A stretch of DNA of 64,000 nt from Ciona savignyi (taxonomy: Eukaryota > Chordata > Ascidiacea > Phlebobranchia > Cionidae): the NCBI GenBank assembly GCA_000149265.1, contig CH003266.1, positions 754,906 to 818,905 on the forward strand, given 5' to 3'. A program made the position numbers and the translations under genes. The notes below the pieces were generated by a model. The model had not been told where the DNA came from and did no database searches. It worked only from the letters and a program-made list of their open reading frames with translations. This document shows positions 1 through 11,339 of the stretch, piece by piece. Numbering within the stretch: position 1 is the first letter of the stretch; each line of letters starts with the position of its first letter.

Positions 1-29
1 GCTGATTATCTCTGTCCATGATTAAATAC

Positions 30-3000
30 CTGAACAAGTGAGATAAGCTCCATGAGTCGACGCCGAATGGCACTTTCCTCATCCTTTATTTTCGCCACAT
101 GCTTCTCCAGGACCTCGGTTAGAGGCTTGAACGTGTGGCCTCCATGCTGCAAGGAAGGAAGATAGGATATTCATGTTTATGTGTTGAGTCCGGAGCTATT
201 GCAGTGTGTTGTGTATGTACATGTTCCTTTAATTTGGTAGAACCCATTATTTCGCTGGGATCAGGCAATGTCCATAAAGTGCCTTGCCCAAGGACACAAC
301 CGACTAGCTAGTGACTAGACCAACCGGCCACACATATGTGATGAAACAGGGACGAAATTTGAATGTTTTTTTTATTGGTGGACATTTTTAGACCAGCATT
401 TATTCCTGTAAATTTATGTTGGCCTTTGATACCATAATTACATGAGACACACTTAGCAACATTATCATGGAAGAATGGAGTTCTAAATGGAAACTGTGGT
501 ATTACAGGTAAAGCACCACTTGTGCAACGGCATGCAACATAATCATGATCACATCCATTGAATATGTAGGTAATTCCCTCTGACTGCATTGCTACAGGAC
601 AGAGTTTTCTTGTTATGATTCTCTTTCAACCTGAACTTATTATTGACAGTACACTGTTCTTGCACCAAATTTAATTTAATGTCTTATGAAGTGTGTTTTG
701 AACCGGTTGTTTTTAACCACTGGTGGAATTTTATTTTAGGGGGTTTTTCTTTTTCCACTTAATTCCAAAACTGGCCCCCCCCTCAGTACACACTTTTACT
801 AAAGGCTTAAATAAAATTAAATTTCATTAGTTAATTTTGATTTAAATTGTTCTATTAAAATTTATTTTTATTAATGTAAGGTTTAATAGCCACGTCATTT
901 TTTACCCTAATTTGTAATGTGTCTATTCACTGACGTGTTTTAACTCTGTCAGTTTTGCAAGTTTATCCTGTCTCCTAAACTTGAAATAATTGATCTAGTC
1001 TTCTTTATTGTAACGAAGGAGCAAAAAAATAAACTAAACTAAACTACAGCCAGGTGGTGGCTCAGAATTATGGAAAAAATGATGACAACTTACAGTTCCC
1101 GCCCAAAGGGCGCATTGGTGACAAATGCAAAGCTGGCAAGTCCAACAAAATACCGTCAGCTTTTCGGAGTGGATTTCACACCTAAATTAAATTTATGGAA
1201 CAAAATGTAAACTATTCTCTATTCTTTCAAAATTTAAATAACTGTTAGAACAGATTAAGGACAAGTGACTTATTTGGTACACAAAGATGTTCTTATTTGG
1301 AGATAGGCCAGTAAGGATTTTATAAAATTCATTGATAAGTTTACCTTAAGTAGATTATCAAATGTGAATAACAATCCACAAGACTCGTTTCGGTTGCTTA
1401 TACTGGCACTAATTGATTGGAACAATGGTTTTCACATAGCACCATTTAATCATCACAACTTTTTTAAGAATAATTTTGGCAGAAAATGACTATATGTAAT
1501 TGACTTAGATGTGTTAACATATGCAGGATAAGCTAATTAATGTCTAAAAATTAACTGTAAAATTTTTGTACCAGTCTCTCCAACAACCCAAACATATATA
1601 TACATTTTTAACTTATGATAGCAAAATCTGAAATCTACAACATACACCTATATTCATTTACGGCATTAACACTTCTAAAAGGTAATCAGCATCACATACA
1701 TATCTTTCTTTTCGTCAACTTGTAGGGGCTGAGTAGTAACCCCAGCAGCACCAAGTGGTCGAACCGGACCCCTTAAGGTGTCGATTTGCTGAGTTAATTC
1801 CTCAGCCCATCTACAGTTAACCAAGTCACCCAATTCCAGCGGGGCTCTGAAAATACAATAAAAGTTGCTTTTCTATATATATTTTTTTTTTTTTATTTGT
1901 ACAAAAATATTTATGCAGTACAACAGTGTTTTCCTACCCGAGTCCGTGGTCTCAAATGAGTCCGTGGAAGGTTTAAATGAGTCCGCAAGCAAGCACATCA
2001 ACAATTTACAAAACTTTTATTTGTTTTTGATCGTTACAAACAGCAGTGATATGGTTTTATCAACAAGACATTGTAACTCAAGGTAATTTTGTTAAAGTTT
2101 TGTAGTGTTCTGTACTGTATAGTATGCACATAGTCCAGTTACGCGACACTTTTCACTTACGCTAATTGAAAATTGATGCACTTTGAGTCCGCAAAGACTT
2201 TCGCTGGTAAGGAAATAGTCCGCGACCAAAAAAGGTTGGGAAACGCTGCACTACATTTTGGTGGTAACCAGACAACAAATCGGTTAAGCAGTACCGTATA
2301 CCATTAACTAAAGCGGAGCCTTAATATATGAATTAGGCGTAACACTTGTAATATTTACATGTATTTAGTTTCAGCTTTGCATACAAATAGATTGCTTAAA
2401 ATGTTCAACCATATAAAACTTGTACAATATAAAAACAAATAACTTGTACAATATAAAAACAAATTAACTTGTACAATATAAAAACAAATAACTTGTACAA
2501 TATAAAAACAAATTAACTTGTACAATATGAAAACAAATAAAACTTGTACAATATAAAAACAAATAAAACTTGTACAATATAAAAAAAACAAATAAAACTT
2601 GTACAATATGAAAAAAGCAAACCTGCAATGGGGGCATTGTTTTCTTTGTTCCATTATCCATCTCTGAAAAATTATACTTGAGTAAGTTTATCTGGTGTAT
2701 TTCAAATCGTAAAAGCAGCACCATTAATGTAAGAAAGATTTAAGACAAGTGATTCAATAATTAATGGATACATATAAAGTCCCATGTCTTATTACTTAAA
2801 CACTTTGAACTGTAGGCAACCAAAATCTGCAAATACATAGAGAACTAAAAGTCTAATTTATTTTTCAATTATTTGAACCATTTTTGAAACTTTTTTATAT
2901 AAATTAGATAGAAAACCAGTTTAATTTCCGGTTAAGCAGCATAGGACAAAATACTACATAATTTAATTTAAAAATCATAGTCCCTTTTAAACAACCGTAT

Positions 3001-3218
3001 TTTTTAGTACAATTTTTAACTTATGTTACACAAACGGCTGTATTAACTAACAGGTTTAAGCAAAAACCGTTGTCGTAAGTCTGAATCAACAACAATATTT
3101 CTTAATAACATAGTCTCACCCTAATGCAAAGAAAACAACACAGCTTTGAACAATGAGGACAAAGTCTTGCATCACGAACTTTGCTCATGCATATGAAGCA
3201 TCGAAACACTTCTGCCAT
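30..3218 (-). CDS. TRIM37: TRIM37 E3 ubiquitin ligase, N-terminal exons (partial)
   Basis: Five exons join in phase: 3218-3120, 2663-2623, 1846-1700, 1181-1094 and 146-30; the gene continues past the left edge. They encode 164 residues: a RING (CFIC, then [10 protein letters not shown], ending QCPHC), a linker, a B-box (CEIH, FCWTC, CICHQC) and the start of the coiled coil ([21 protein letters not shown]). Order and wording follow vertebrate TRIM37 closely, including ALW before [13 protein letters not shown]37 is a RING E3 ligase whose MATH/TRAF domain lies further downstream, here outside the window. The family acts at centrosomes and peroxisomes and in chromatin ubiquitination. The start is taken as the Met just before AEVFRC. 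The vertebrate protein has a few more residues, so a short upstream exon is possible because an AG lies 4 bases upstream. The linker carries about 18 extra residues compared with the human protein. Confidence 0.92.
161..331 (-). repeat. SINE-A copy, internally deleted
   Basis: It lies in TRIM37 intron 4. The tail (ATAGGATATTCATG read on +) and the tRNA-like head are kept, but the middle is shortened to about 170 bp in total. Confidence 0.85.
308..589 (-). other. Unidentified 93-codon open frame inside TRIM37 intron 4
   Basis: An ATG-started frame with several Cys and His (for example CRCTSG, CVSCNYG). I do not recognise it. It overlaps the SINE-A copy only at its 3' end. It could be a decayed transposon protein fragment or chance; it has no clear splice sites of its own. 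Confidence 0.2.
728..1046 (+). repeat. Repeat L (non-LTR-like 3' tail)
   Basis: It begins near TGGTGGAATTTTATTTTAGG and ends in AATAAACTAAACTAAAC. This layout is shared with copies near 25.2, 26.7, 31.8, 37.9, 46.98, 59.0 and 62.0 kb. It lies in TRIM37 intron 4. A simple-repeat tail with a fixed 3' end is typical of non-LTR elements. No reverse transcriptase is present, so the class is inferred. Confidence 0.6.
1924..2248. mobile_element. hAT-like non-autonomous element in TRIM37 intron 2
   Basis: Ends CAGTGTTTTCCTACCC and GGTTGGGAAACGCTG are imperfect inverted repeats of hAT style. Flanking 8-mers CAGTACAA and CACTACAT agree at 6 of 8 bases. It carries no transposase. Confidence 0.55.
2417..2612. 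repeat. Minisatellite, about 22-27-bp unit, 8-9 copies
   Basis: The unit is AACTTGTACAATATAAAAAC plus a short A-rich spacer. It starts about 10 bases past the 5' splice site of the 41-nt TRIM37 exon 2. Open frames across it are repeat artefacts. Confidence 0.9.
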
Positions 3219-3240
3219 TTTCTGCAATAGTAAGCATTAG

Positions 3241-3343
3241 TTCCGCCGGTTAAGTGCGTCGCCTTTCAATCGAAAGGTTGCAGGTGCGATACTGGTCGCT
3301 AGCTGGTTTTCCCATTCACGGGGATAAAAATGAATATCCTATT
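3241..3343 (+). repeat. SINE-A copy, head fused directly to tail
   Basis: The tRNA-like head (GTTAAGTGCGTCGCC, box-B-like GGTGCGATACT) passes straight into the TTTTCCCATTCACGGGG tail, with about 200 bp of body missing. It starts 20 bases upstream of TRIM37 exon 1. Confidence 0.8.
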
Positions 3344-3884
3344 ACGTATGACCAAATAAATTGGTTAAATGCAGGTAATTAAAAAACCATGGCACTGATA
3401 TCACATCGTAAAGCATATAACAGTTAAAATATCATTTTATTGTCATTTGAGTGCAGAATACAATAAACGCGTTTTATTTAAATAATTTAATAAGTATTAA
3501 GTTAACCATTCAATTTAAACCTTTTTTTACTTTAAAACAAAAACATTATTACGAAAAGATTTATCTTGGATTAAGGCATAAAACCTCCACTTGGTTGTCC
3601 TCCATGCTTTCACTTTGATTCATCAAATATTTGAAATTGTACAGTATAGCCCAACTTTTAGATTAACCTAAGTCAATATAATCTATAACGTATAATATTA
3701 AACAAATTATAATATCAGCTTTGTCCATAATCGTATGTTTTTAGTGTTAGATGGTTAATGCACGTCTATAAAAATGTTTATATTATATTTTTATCTTTTT
3801 TTATTTAGGGTTAATTCTGAAAAGCTTTTAGTATCAATTTTTACATATTCATTTTTGTTTTACCCCATTAATTATCATTCCAAT

Positions 3885-4108
3885 GTCTGACCAATTAGCT
3901 TGGTCAGTTGTGTCCCTGGTCAAGGCACTGAACAGTCATTGCATGAACCAAGTGGATTAATGGGTTCTACTAAATTAAAGGAACAAAAATGAAACACAAA
4001 CACCACAATAGCTCCGGTAACCCGACGGTGGGCATTAAGTAATCTGTCGATTGCCTATGTGTTAACGTCAACAATTAATGGGGATAAACATTAATATCCT
4101 ATCCTATC
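3885..4108 (+). repeat. SINE-A copy, diverged and internally deleted
   Basis: It retains GTTGTGTCC, the TAATGGGTTCTACTAAATT block, AGCTCCGGTAACCCGACGG and a TATCCTATCC tail. Most of the tRNA-like head is lost. Confidence 0.8.
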
Positions 4109-4644
4109 TTTATCCTTTTTCGTCAGAACTAATTGTATTTGGTGTATTTTGCTTGACACTTAATCTGGCCAGACTATTCCCTATCCACTCCGTTATGACT
4201 AGACTAGCATATGACTAGACTAGCACCATAGTTGCCATATTTGCTGGACTAAAATAATCTAGTTTGACTTAAAAAATATCTAGATTCATTTAAATTGAAA
4301 AAAATGTAAAATTATTTACGTTAATATACATTGACAAAACAAGAACACGCAAGAAATATAAATATTTAGTAAAATGTACAATCTTACATCTAGAATGATG
4401 AGAAATCATCTAGATTTAAATGAAAATAATCTAAAATGGCAACTATGATTCCTACACCGTTACGAGCCCTATTGTCACGGAAGGATGATTTTATTCTTCA
4501 ATAAATTCGAATGCAGCAGAACATCATAAACTGGTGAATAATCGGGCTATATACATATAACGGCAGATTATACACAGTTCTTGACTAATTGCCTTATAAA
4601 ATAGCAGTTTTGCAATTTTAACTTGTTCTCTGCTTTATCTTTAT

Positions 4645-4928
4645 GTCCGACCGGTTAGTCTGATGGTTTAGTGCGACGCCTTACAACCGGAAGGTTGTTT
4701 GTGCGAAACTGGTCGCTATCTAGCCGGTTGTGTCCTTGGGCAAGGCACTTAACGGACATTGCCTGAACCTATCGGATTAATGGGTTCTACCAAATTAAAG
4801 GAACGTGTCTATCATACACAACACACTGCAATAGCTCCGGTAACCCGACGGTGGGCGCGAGGCGATCGATGACGATTGCCCGTGAGTTAACCCCTTGGTT
4901 GGGGTTAAATATGAATAGCTTATCCTAA
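4645..4928 (+). repeat. SINE-A copy, near full length
   Basis: The head GTCCGACCGGTTAGTCTG, body and GGTTGGGG tail variant are all present. Confidence 0.88.
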
Positions 4929-4985
4929 TATTTCCTATCTCTCTGGGAGCGTTATATTACAACTTAAAGCGGTATTATATTTTAA

Positions 4986-5390
4986 CTAGAGAGTGTCAAC
5001 CACGTGTTTAACTACCACTATTTGTTATATGCCATTTATTCATGCTACATGGTCCCTAATCACAATTTGTATTTTATACACCGAGTAGGCTATGTACTTT
5101 GTTTCTGCAAGCATAAACGCATGGGTCCCATAGTTATCCAATCAAACTTCTTTTCCATGTGTAGTTAAATAAGGAATAAACGTCTTAAGTTTACGAACAT
5201 TTTACCACAAATGTTTTAAATTAAAGCTTCTTTTCAAGCGCTGTAGTGAAATGAAGCTAAATTTCCAAAACAGCCCGATTTAGTTTTTCATGGGTTCAGG
5301 GAATTTCCCTGGGTTAAGTAGATAAGTTTCTGTTTTTTACATGTGTGGGTCTTGTTATGTAACAATTCTTAAAGTTTTAATCTGATTTTT
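4986..5390 (+). repeat. Repeat E, first fragment
   Basis: It starts with the shared end CTAGAGAGTGTCAACCACG and runs through the CATAAACGCATGGGTCCC block. It stops after TTAAAGTTTTAATCTG, before the monomer array. Confidence 0.75.
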
Positions 5391-5648
5391 CGTCTTTGTG
5401 GGGCCAGGGGTTTTTCAGCGATCCAGGTTGGCCGGGACCAAGTCCCAGGATCCGCTGCCTTCTATACCTGGTACATAAATCTCCGCTCCGACTCCATATG
5501 TACACACATGGCGTGGAACTAAACCCGACTGGCAGCGGAACCTCCACTAAACAGACAAACCGGGAAACTTCACTCGTATTATTTATTAGGTTGTGTTTCT
5601 ATGTATCTCTGTGTGTATATGTAATCACACAACGCAATATAAAGCAAA

Positions 5649-6633
5649 CTAGAGAGTGTCAACCACGTGTTTAACCACCACTATTTGTAAAACACATGTT
5701 GTATGCCATATATTCAAGCTACAGGGTCCTTAGCCACCTTTTGTATTTAATACACTGTGTATGTAGTTTTTGTTTCTGCAAGCATAAACGCATGGGTCCC
5801 ATAGTTATCAAACCAAACTTCTTCTTCATGTGTAGGTAAAAAAAAGAACAATCGTGTTAGATTTACAAAGTTTTTATCACAAATGTTTTAAATTAAACCT
5901 TTTATTCAAGTGCTGTATTGAAATAAAGCTAAATTCCTAAAACAGTTCGATTTAGTTTTTAATGGCTTCGGGGAATTCCCCATGGTCTTGGTAAATAAAT
6001 TTCTGTTTTTACATATTGTGGGTCATGTTAACTATCAATTCTTAAAGTTTTAATCCGATTTGACGAATCCTTGTTGGAGATGTCAGTGCAATGTGGCATG
6101 CTTGTCACAATCATGAGTCAGGAACATATCTTCGTTTTAAGGGAGTTACCCTAAGTAAATGTTTTCTTTCTTTTAAGTGACACAGGGTGGCTAACGATCT
6201 AGCATTCCACCAAATCCGATCAGAATTAGAGCAGCCGGTTAAACGCTATTTTTTATTTTTTTAGAAAAATAACCGTTTTGGAATTTAACGTCTCCGGGGA
6301 ATTCCCCTAGATTTATCACCCACAATTTTGCTCCTGCGTATCTAGACCATGTTGTCTAACAAACGGGCTAAGTTTCATTACGATTCCATCATTTCTTCTG
6401 GTAGATGTCGGGGCGACATGTCATGCCTGTCAAGCGTTTGACGAAAAAAAAATCACCTTTGATTCTTTACTCAAAATTTTGGTTTTTATGCATATCTAAA
6501 TTTTCATTGCGATTTTATTACTGCTTTTTGTAGATGTCGGGGCGACATGTCATGCCTGTCAAGCGTTTGACGAAAAAAAGTAAAAAAACGGACAAAAACA
6601 ATATGTGTGCCAAAATTTTTAAATGGGACCCAT
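5649..6633 (+). repeat. Repeat E, second copy, shortened array
   Basis: Both ends are present: CTAGAGAGTGTC at the start and TTTTTAAATGGGACCCATAA at the end. The 16-bp palindrome core GATGTCGGGGCGACAT appears twice only about 120 bp apart, so part of a monomer is deleted. Confidence 0.78.
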
Positions 6634-7015
6634 AAAAACGATCTTTGTGGAAAAAATAAAATCTCTCCGATATAGAATAATCGTGTAAACAAAAAGTTGG
6701 CTCAACCGATTCATATAAAGATTTCTATATTAAAACGGTTTTTGTGACGTGCCCAACAAGAGTTGGTAATTTAATCCGAAAAATAAGGTGATTGAAAGTT
6801 CGCTTTTAGCTTTGCAGTTGATATCCGCGTACTTGCGCGTATGATGTCTATATTATATGCGTTAGGATGATGGCAGTTGCTTGCTAAGAGATGGTGATAG
6901 ATATACCCAATATGTATTTTAAAACTTTCTTTAAGGCAACGTGTGTTTTAATCCATATTTTAAACCATTGCATTACAGGTTAGGTTTAACATTGGCAAAA
7001 TTTTAACTAACAATC

Positions 7016-8572
7016 ATGAAACTTATTTTGTTGGTCGTTATCTGTGGTTTAAAAATAGCTGCATGTGGTAAGCTTTTTAAACAAACGTATTGCATTTAAG
7101 ATTTTTTAACTTTGAATATTTTAGGACTGTTAACTTCTCAGAAGGGGAGTTTTGATCTATCTCTCGGACAGAAATCTCCAAAGAAAAAGACATTTGTCCC
7201 CTACATGATGTGCTTGGATTCTGTACCGATTCTAGTCGACGTAACAGTTCGAAACAAAAATCTATCTGTGCTCCACACATACCAAGCGAGAGTGACCGAA
7301 ATCTTTATACATGGCTTTACACTTCAAATGGAGGGAACTGTAGAGGATGACTGGCAAGAGAATCTCTTCGTGGATTGGACTTTTTACTCAGGTTGGTGGA
7401 GTTCAGTTTTCTTCGGGATTCGATTGAGCTCTTTAAGAATATCATGAAAAATAGTACCAGTGTTGCATATACCAGTGGGTTTATTATACGGAATTGATTT
7501 AGTGCGTCGCCTTTCAACCGAAAGGATGCAGGTTCAAAACTGGTCGCTATAGCTAGTCGGTTGAGTTCTTAGGAAAGGCACTTAACGTACATTGCCAGTA
7601 CCCAGCGCTTTAATAGGTTCTACTGAATTAAAGGAACATGCGAATTATACATAACACTCTGCAATAGCTCCGGTAACCCGACGGTGGGCGCGAGGTGATC
7701 TTATTGTCCGTGTGTTAATCCTCTTGGTTTTCCCATTCACGGGGATGAGCATGAATATTCTATCATAAAGCCGAATTTCGCGTAAAAACGACGTGACGTT
7801 CCATATTTGTAGAATAAATATTGTCCAATCAACCCGTTTAGTTCATAGAATAAATAAAAATAACTTATTTTGAAGGTCCGGGCATTATACAAAACAGGAA
7901 ATATATTTGGATGCCGAATCCAAGCAAAGAAGTAATTCAAACTCGAGCTGAAGCCGACATGTCGTGTCGGAACTTCAATGCGACGTTAGTGGACATTGTG
8001 GACAAGCAAATGTATGACGCAGTCTATAGTTACGTCAGTGCTACGATGGCCAGTGTTAATGAAGTTTATGCTAATGTTTGGCTAGCGATGAACTACAACC
8101 CAACGGTTTGTGTTAACTTATTTGTATTTTCATTGTAACCTGGTGTATTTTTTTATAGTCGATTTTATATATAACGCCGTGATTAACCTTACGTTAACAT
8201 CTAGTTTAATTACCTCTCCTTAGTCAGGTTATAGGTGTCTGTTAAAACCCTGAAGGTCTCCAAGGTGCGATATATTCGTCGGTTGTGCTAACCGCTCGGC
8301 CGCACATGTTTCAACACATCTTGTTTTTAATTTAATGAACCAAACGGAAGTAAAGTATTTTTCCATTTCAACAGACTCGATTAATGACTTTAAGCACTGG
8401 AAATCCGGGCTACAAAGGTAGTTGGTTTCCTAATTATCCGATTTCCGATACGACCAGAACTGCAATCTGGATTTCTGTGCAAGCCGACCCAACCGATAAA
8501 TACGCCGGCATATTAAACTTACAACCCACTAATGGAATTTGGTCGCGCTTGCTGTGTGCATTACCATTGTGA
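7016..8572 (+). CDS. Secreted protein with H-type-lectin-like and C-type-lectin-like domains
   Basis: Four exons join in phase: 7016-7067, 7125-7391, 7876-8105 and 8375-8572, giving 248 residues. Exon 1 is a signal peptide (MKLILLVVICGLKIAACG). Exon 2 resembles an H-type lectin domain: small start motif, FVPYMMCLDSVPILVDV, an R/Y-rich middle, IHGFTLQM, and a final VDWTFYS strand. Exons 3 and 4 resemble a C-type lectin fold: KYIW, TRAEADMSC, NATLVDIVD, the WIGL-like VWLAMN, then GIWSR before a cysteine. No EPN or QPD sugar-binding motif is visible, so calcium-dependent sugar binding is doubtful. The likely role is extracellular carbohydrate or pattern recognition; this is inference. The frame ends just before the last expected CTLD cysteine (see findings). 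AATAAA lies at 9168. The last exon or both domains may be misassigned; exon structure is firmer than function. Confidence 0.62.
7489..7765 (+). repeat. SINE-A copy in lectin intron 2
   Basis: The 5' end is truncated (it starts within GTTTAGTGCGTCGCC-like sequence). The tail reads GAATATTCTATC. Confidence 0.85.
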
Positions 8573-9174
8573 ACCCGCTACCTTCTACCAACAAGGATTA
8601 AGCAACACCACACCACTGAAATATTTGCATATCAACCATAATAACAATGTGTATTTAAACTGCCATTTGCTTGTTTGTTACCTTTCTCTGCCAGTTTTAT
8701 TATTAACGATCATGGTGACTTTTAATTCATCCCGCATCTAAATCTAAAATAGAAAAACCGTCATCCATCTGCGCTGACTACATTCGATCTTTGTTGACTT
8801 TAACTAAATTTTCCCGGAAAATGCAAAATACATACGCACTGAAGTTAACGTTTGCTGAACTGCATTTCGCAGTACTTGTTGTCCATTTTATAACATGAAC
8901 TTTTCAAACCAGTGCTTTTTGCACGCTGCGTTGTTTTAATCGTTTATTTGCATTTGTTTATATACATTGTTCTAACTTTGTGTGTTATAACGTGATTTTC
9001 AGTTCAAATATAATTTTTGTCATAATGTAGGCCTACATGGCTTATCCTGTAAATTGGTGCAATTTATATTTCCAATTGTGATATAATTACTTGCAGTTGT
9101 TAGCAGAATCAGCTATTAAGACACCAGGCATCTGAAAACAATTAAACCATTTGTAAGTGCACTTGTAAATAAAA

Positions 9175-10713
9175 CTAGAGAGTGTCAACCACCTGTTTAA
9201 CCACCACTATTTGTAAAACACATGTTGTATGCCACATATTTATGCCACAGGGTCCCTTGTAACCACAACTTGTATTTTATACACTGAATATGTAGTTTGT
9301 TTCTGCAAGCATAAACGCATGGGTCCCATAGTTATCAAATCAAATTTCTCTTCCATGTGTAGGTAAAAAAAGAATAAACGTCTTAAATTTACGAACATTT
9401 TCACCACAAATGTTTCGAATTAAACCGTCGTTTCAAGCGCCGACGTGGAATAAAGCTAAATTGCCAAAACAGCCCGAATTACTTTTTCATGGTATCAGGG
9501 AATTCCCCTGGGTTTAGTAGATAAGTTTCTGTTTTTACATATGTGGGTCAAGTTATGTAACAATTCTTAAAGTTTTAATCTGATTTGTAGACTTCTTGTT
9601 GGAGATGTCAGTGCGATATAGCATGCCTGTCACAATCTTAATTCAGGAACACAACTTTGTTTTTAACGTAATTACCCTAAGTAAATGTTTTTTTTCTTCT
9701 TTTAATTGGCACATACTGTCTAATGGTCTAACATTTCACCAAATCTAAATTTAGTTAGAGCAGCCGCTTAAGCGCTCTATGCCCCAAAAAGCTAATTTAT
9801 TGGAAAAAAACTTTTGCATTTTAACGTCTCAGGGGAATTCCCCTAGATTCATTACTCAAAATTTTGATTTCTGCATATCTAAACGATGTTCTCTTACAAA
9901 TGTCAAATTTTGTCTGCGATTCCAATACTACTTTTGGTAGATGTCGGGGCGACATGGCATGCTTGTCACAATCATGATTTCAGAACAAAATCCTATTTTT
10001 AAGGTATTTCCCTATAGGTAATTTTTTTTTCTAAGTGATAAATCAGATACTAATGCATTTACATTTTAGGAAATCTGATTCTAATTGTATCAGCCGTTCA
10101 AGCGCTATGCCCAAAAAAGTCAATTTTTTTTAGAAAAAAATACCGTTTTGTTTTGTAACGACCCAGGGGAGTTCCCCTGGATTTATCACCCAAACTGTTG
10201 GTTTCTGTATATCTAGACCATGTTGTCTAACAAATACCAAAGTTTCATTGCGATTCCATTTTTCCTTCTGGTAGATGTCGGGGCGACATGGCGTGCTTGT
10301 CACAATCATGTTTTTAGAACAAAATCATATTGTTTAGGGTATTTCCCTAAGTATTTTTTTTATTTCTTCTTAGTGTTAAATCAGTTACTAATGCACTTAC
10401 ATTTCACCAAATCTGATTCAAATTGGTGCTGTCGTTTAAGCGCTATGCCCAAAAAAGCGAATATTTTAGAAAAAATACCGTTTTGGTTTTTAACGTCCCA
10501 GGGGAATTCCCCTGGTTTTATCTCCCAAAATTTTGGTTTTTGGTTATCTAGAACATGTTGTCTAACATATGGCGAAGTCTCATTGCGATTCCGTTATTCG
10601 TTCTGGTAGATGTCGGGGCGACATGCCATGTCTGTCAAGCGTTTGACGAAAAAAAAGAAAAAAAACGGACAAAAACAATATGTGTCTCAATTTTTTAAAT
10701 GGGATCCATAATA
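9175..10713 (+). repeat. Repeat E, most complete plus-strand copy, with 335-bp tandem monomers
   Basis: It runs from CTAGAGAGTGTC to TTTAAATGGGATCCATAA. The marker GATGTC(GGGGCGACAT) recurs at 9604, 9940, 10274 and 10609, so monomer steps are 336, 334 and 335 bp. Each monomer also holds a GGGGAATTCCCC-type palindrome (perfect 18-mer at 10498-10515). It has no protein-coding potential. Confidence 0.85.
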
Positions 10714-10859
10714 CTTCACAAAGTATGGTTCATTAACATATCTGGTTTATATATACATGGTATATAGGATTCGTTCCTTATTTATTCATTTCTTTTTGAT
10801 ATAGGGCGTTAAACAGCCTGGTCGCTGGTTTGTGTCGTTATTACCGGGAAAAAGGTTCG

Positions 10860-11098
10860 AGAAATCTCATTGGTCCATTACATCACGTGACCTCTGATGA
10901 CGTCACGTAAAAACGTGTTTGTTGCCTACGTCATCAATATTATATCGCGAAAGAACTGTTACGTAATAATGTAAAGGCAACAATCGCCAATGTCGTGTAT
11001 TATTTGTAAGATTTCCAAATCGCTGGATTCGAACCGTCTGCAGAGGGAAATCCCCATGAATAAATTAATTCACAAGCGGCTGAATTGGGTTTTATCAG
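10860..11098 (+). promoter_or_regulatory. CRE/E-box promoter-like patch followed by an ATG exon candidate
   Basis: Within 110 bp lie ATTGG, the palindrome TCACGTGA (10883-10890) and a consensus CRE TGACGTCA (10898-10905). An ATG at 10990 then opens a 36-codon frame ending at a CAG/GTGACG donor at 11098. A small exon candidate at 12053-12080 keeps the phase, but I could not connect it in frame to the TTLL exons. It may be an alternative first exon, a separate short gene, or chance. Confidence 0.3.
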
Positions 11099-11339
11099 GT
11101 GACGTTTCATTCTATCCGTCAATGCGTCCGTTTATGTATTCAGTAGTATGCACTTGTGCTTCTTTCCCATACACACTGTAAATCCTTTCTATTTCTGTTT
11201 TCCATCAACGAAGAGAAAAAGAAGATAAAAATCGACGCGAAGACGAAAAAAGGCAAAAAATTCTTGAAATAATTCAACAATTTCTGTTTTTGCATATTTG
11301 GGTTATGTATTCTAGAAATTCTCTCGATGTAGTAAAAAT

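Larger units (their letters stand above)
3219..7015. other. Intergenic block between TRIM37 and the lectin gene
   Basis: The two genes diverge from here, so it should hold both promoters. Most of it is repeats: SINE-A at 3241, 3885 and 4645, and two Repeat E pieces. The 5391-5645 stretch between the Repeat E pieces is unidentified. I see no coding exon. Confidence 0.6.

Noticed and set aside
2355..2724. Two long minus-strand frames with FYIVQV repeats
   Set aside because: Translations of the minisatellite. Only the 41-nt stretch at 2663-2623 is coding (TRIM37 exon 2).
5396..5674. 92-codon plus frame
   Set aside because: Starts at TTG, runs into Repeat E, and has no family resemblance.
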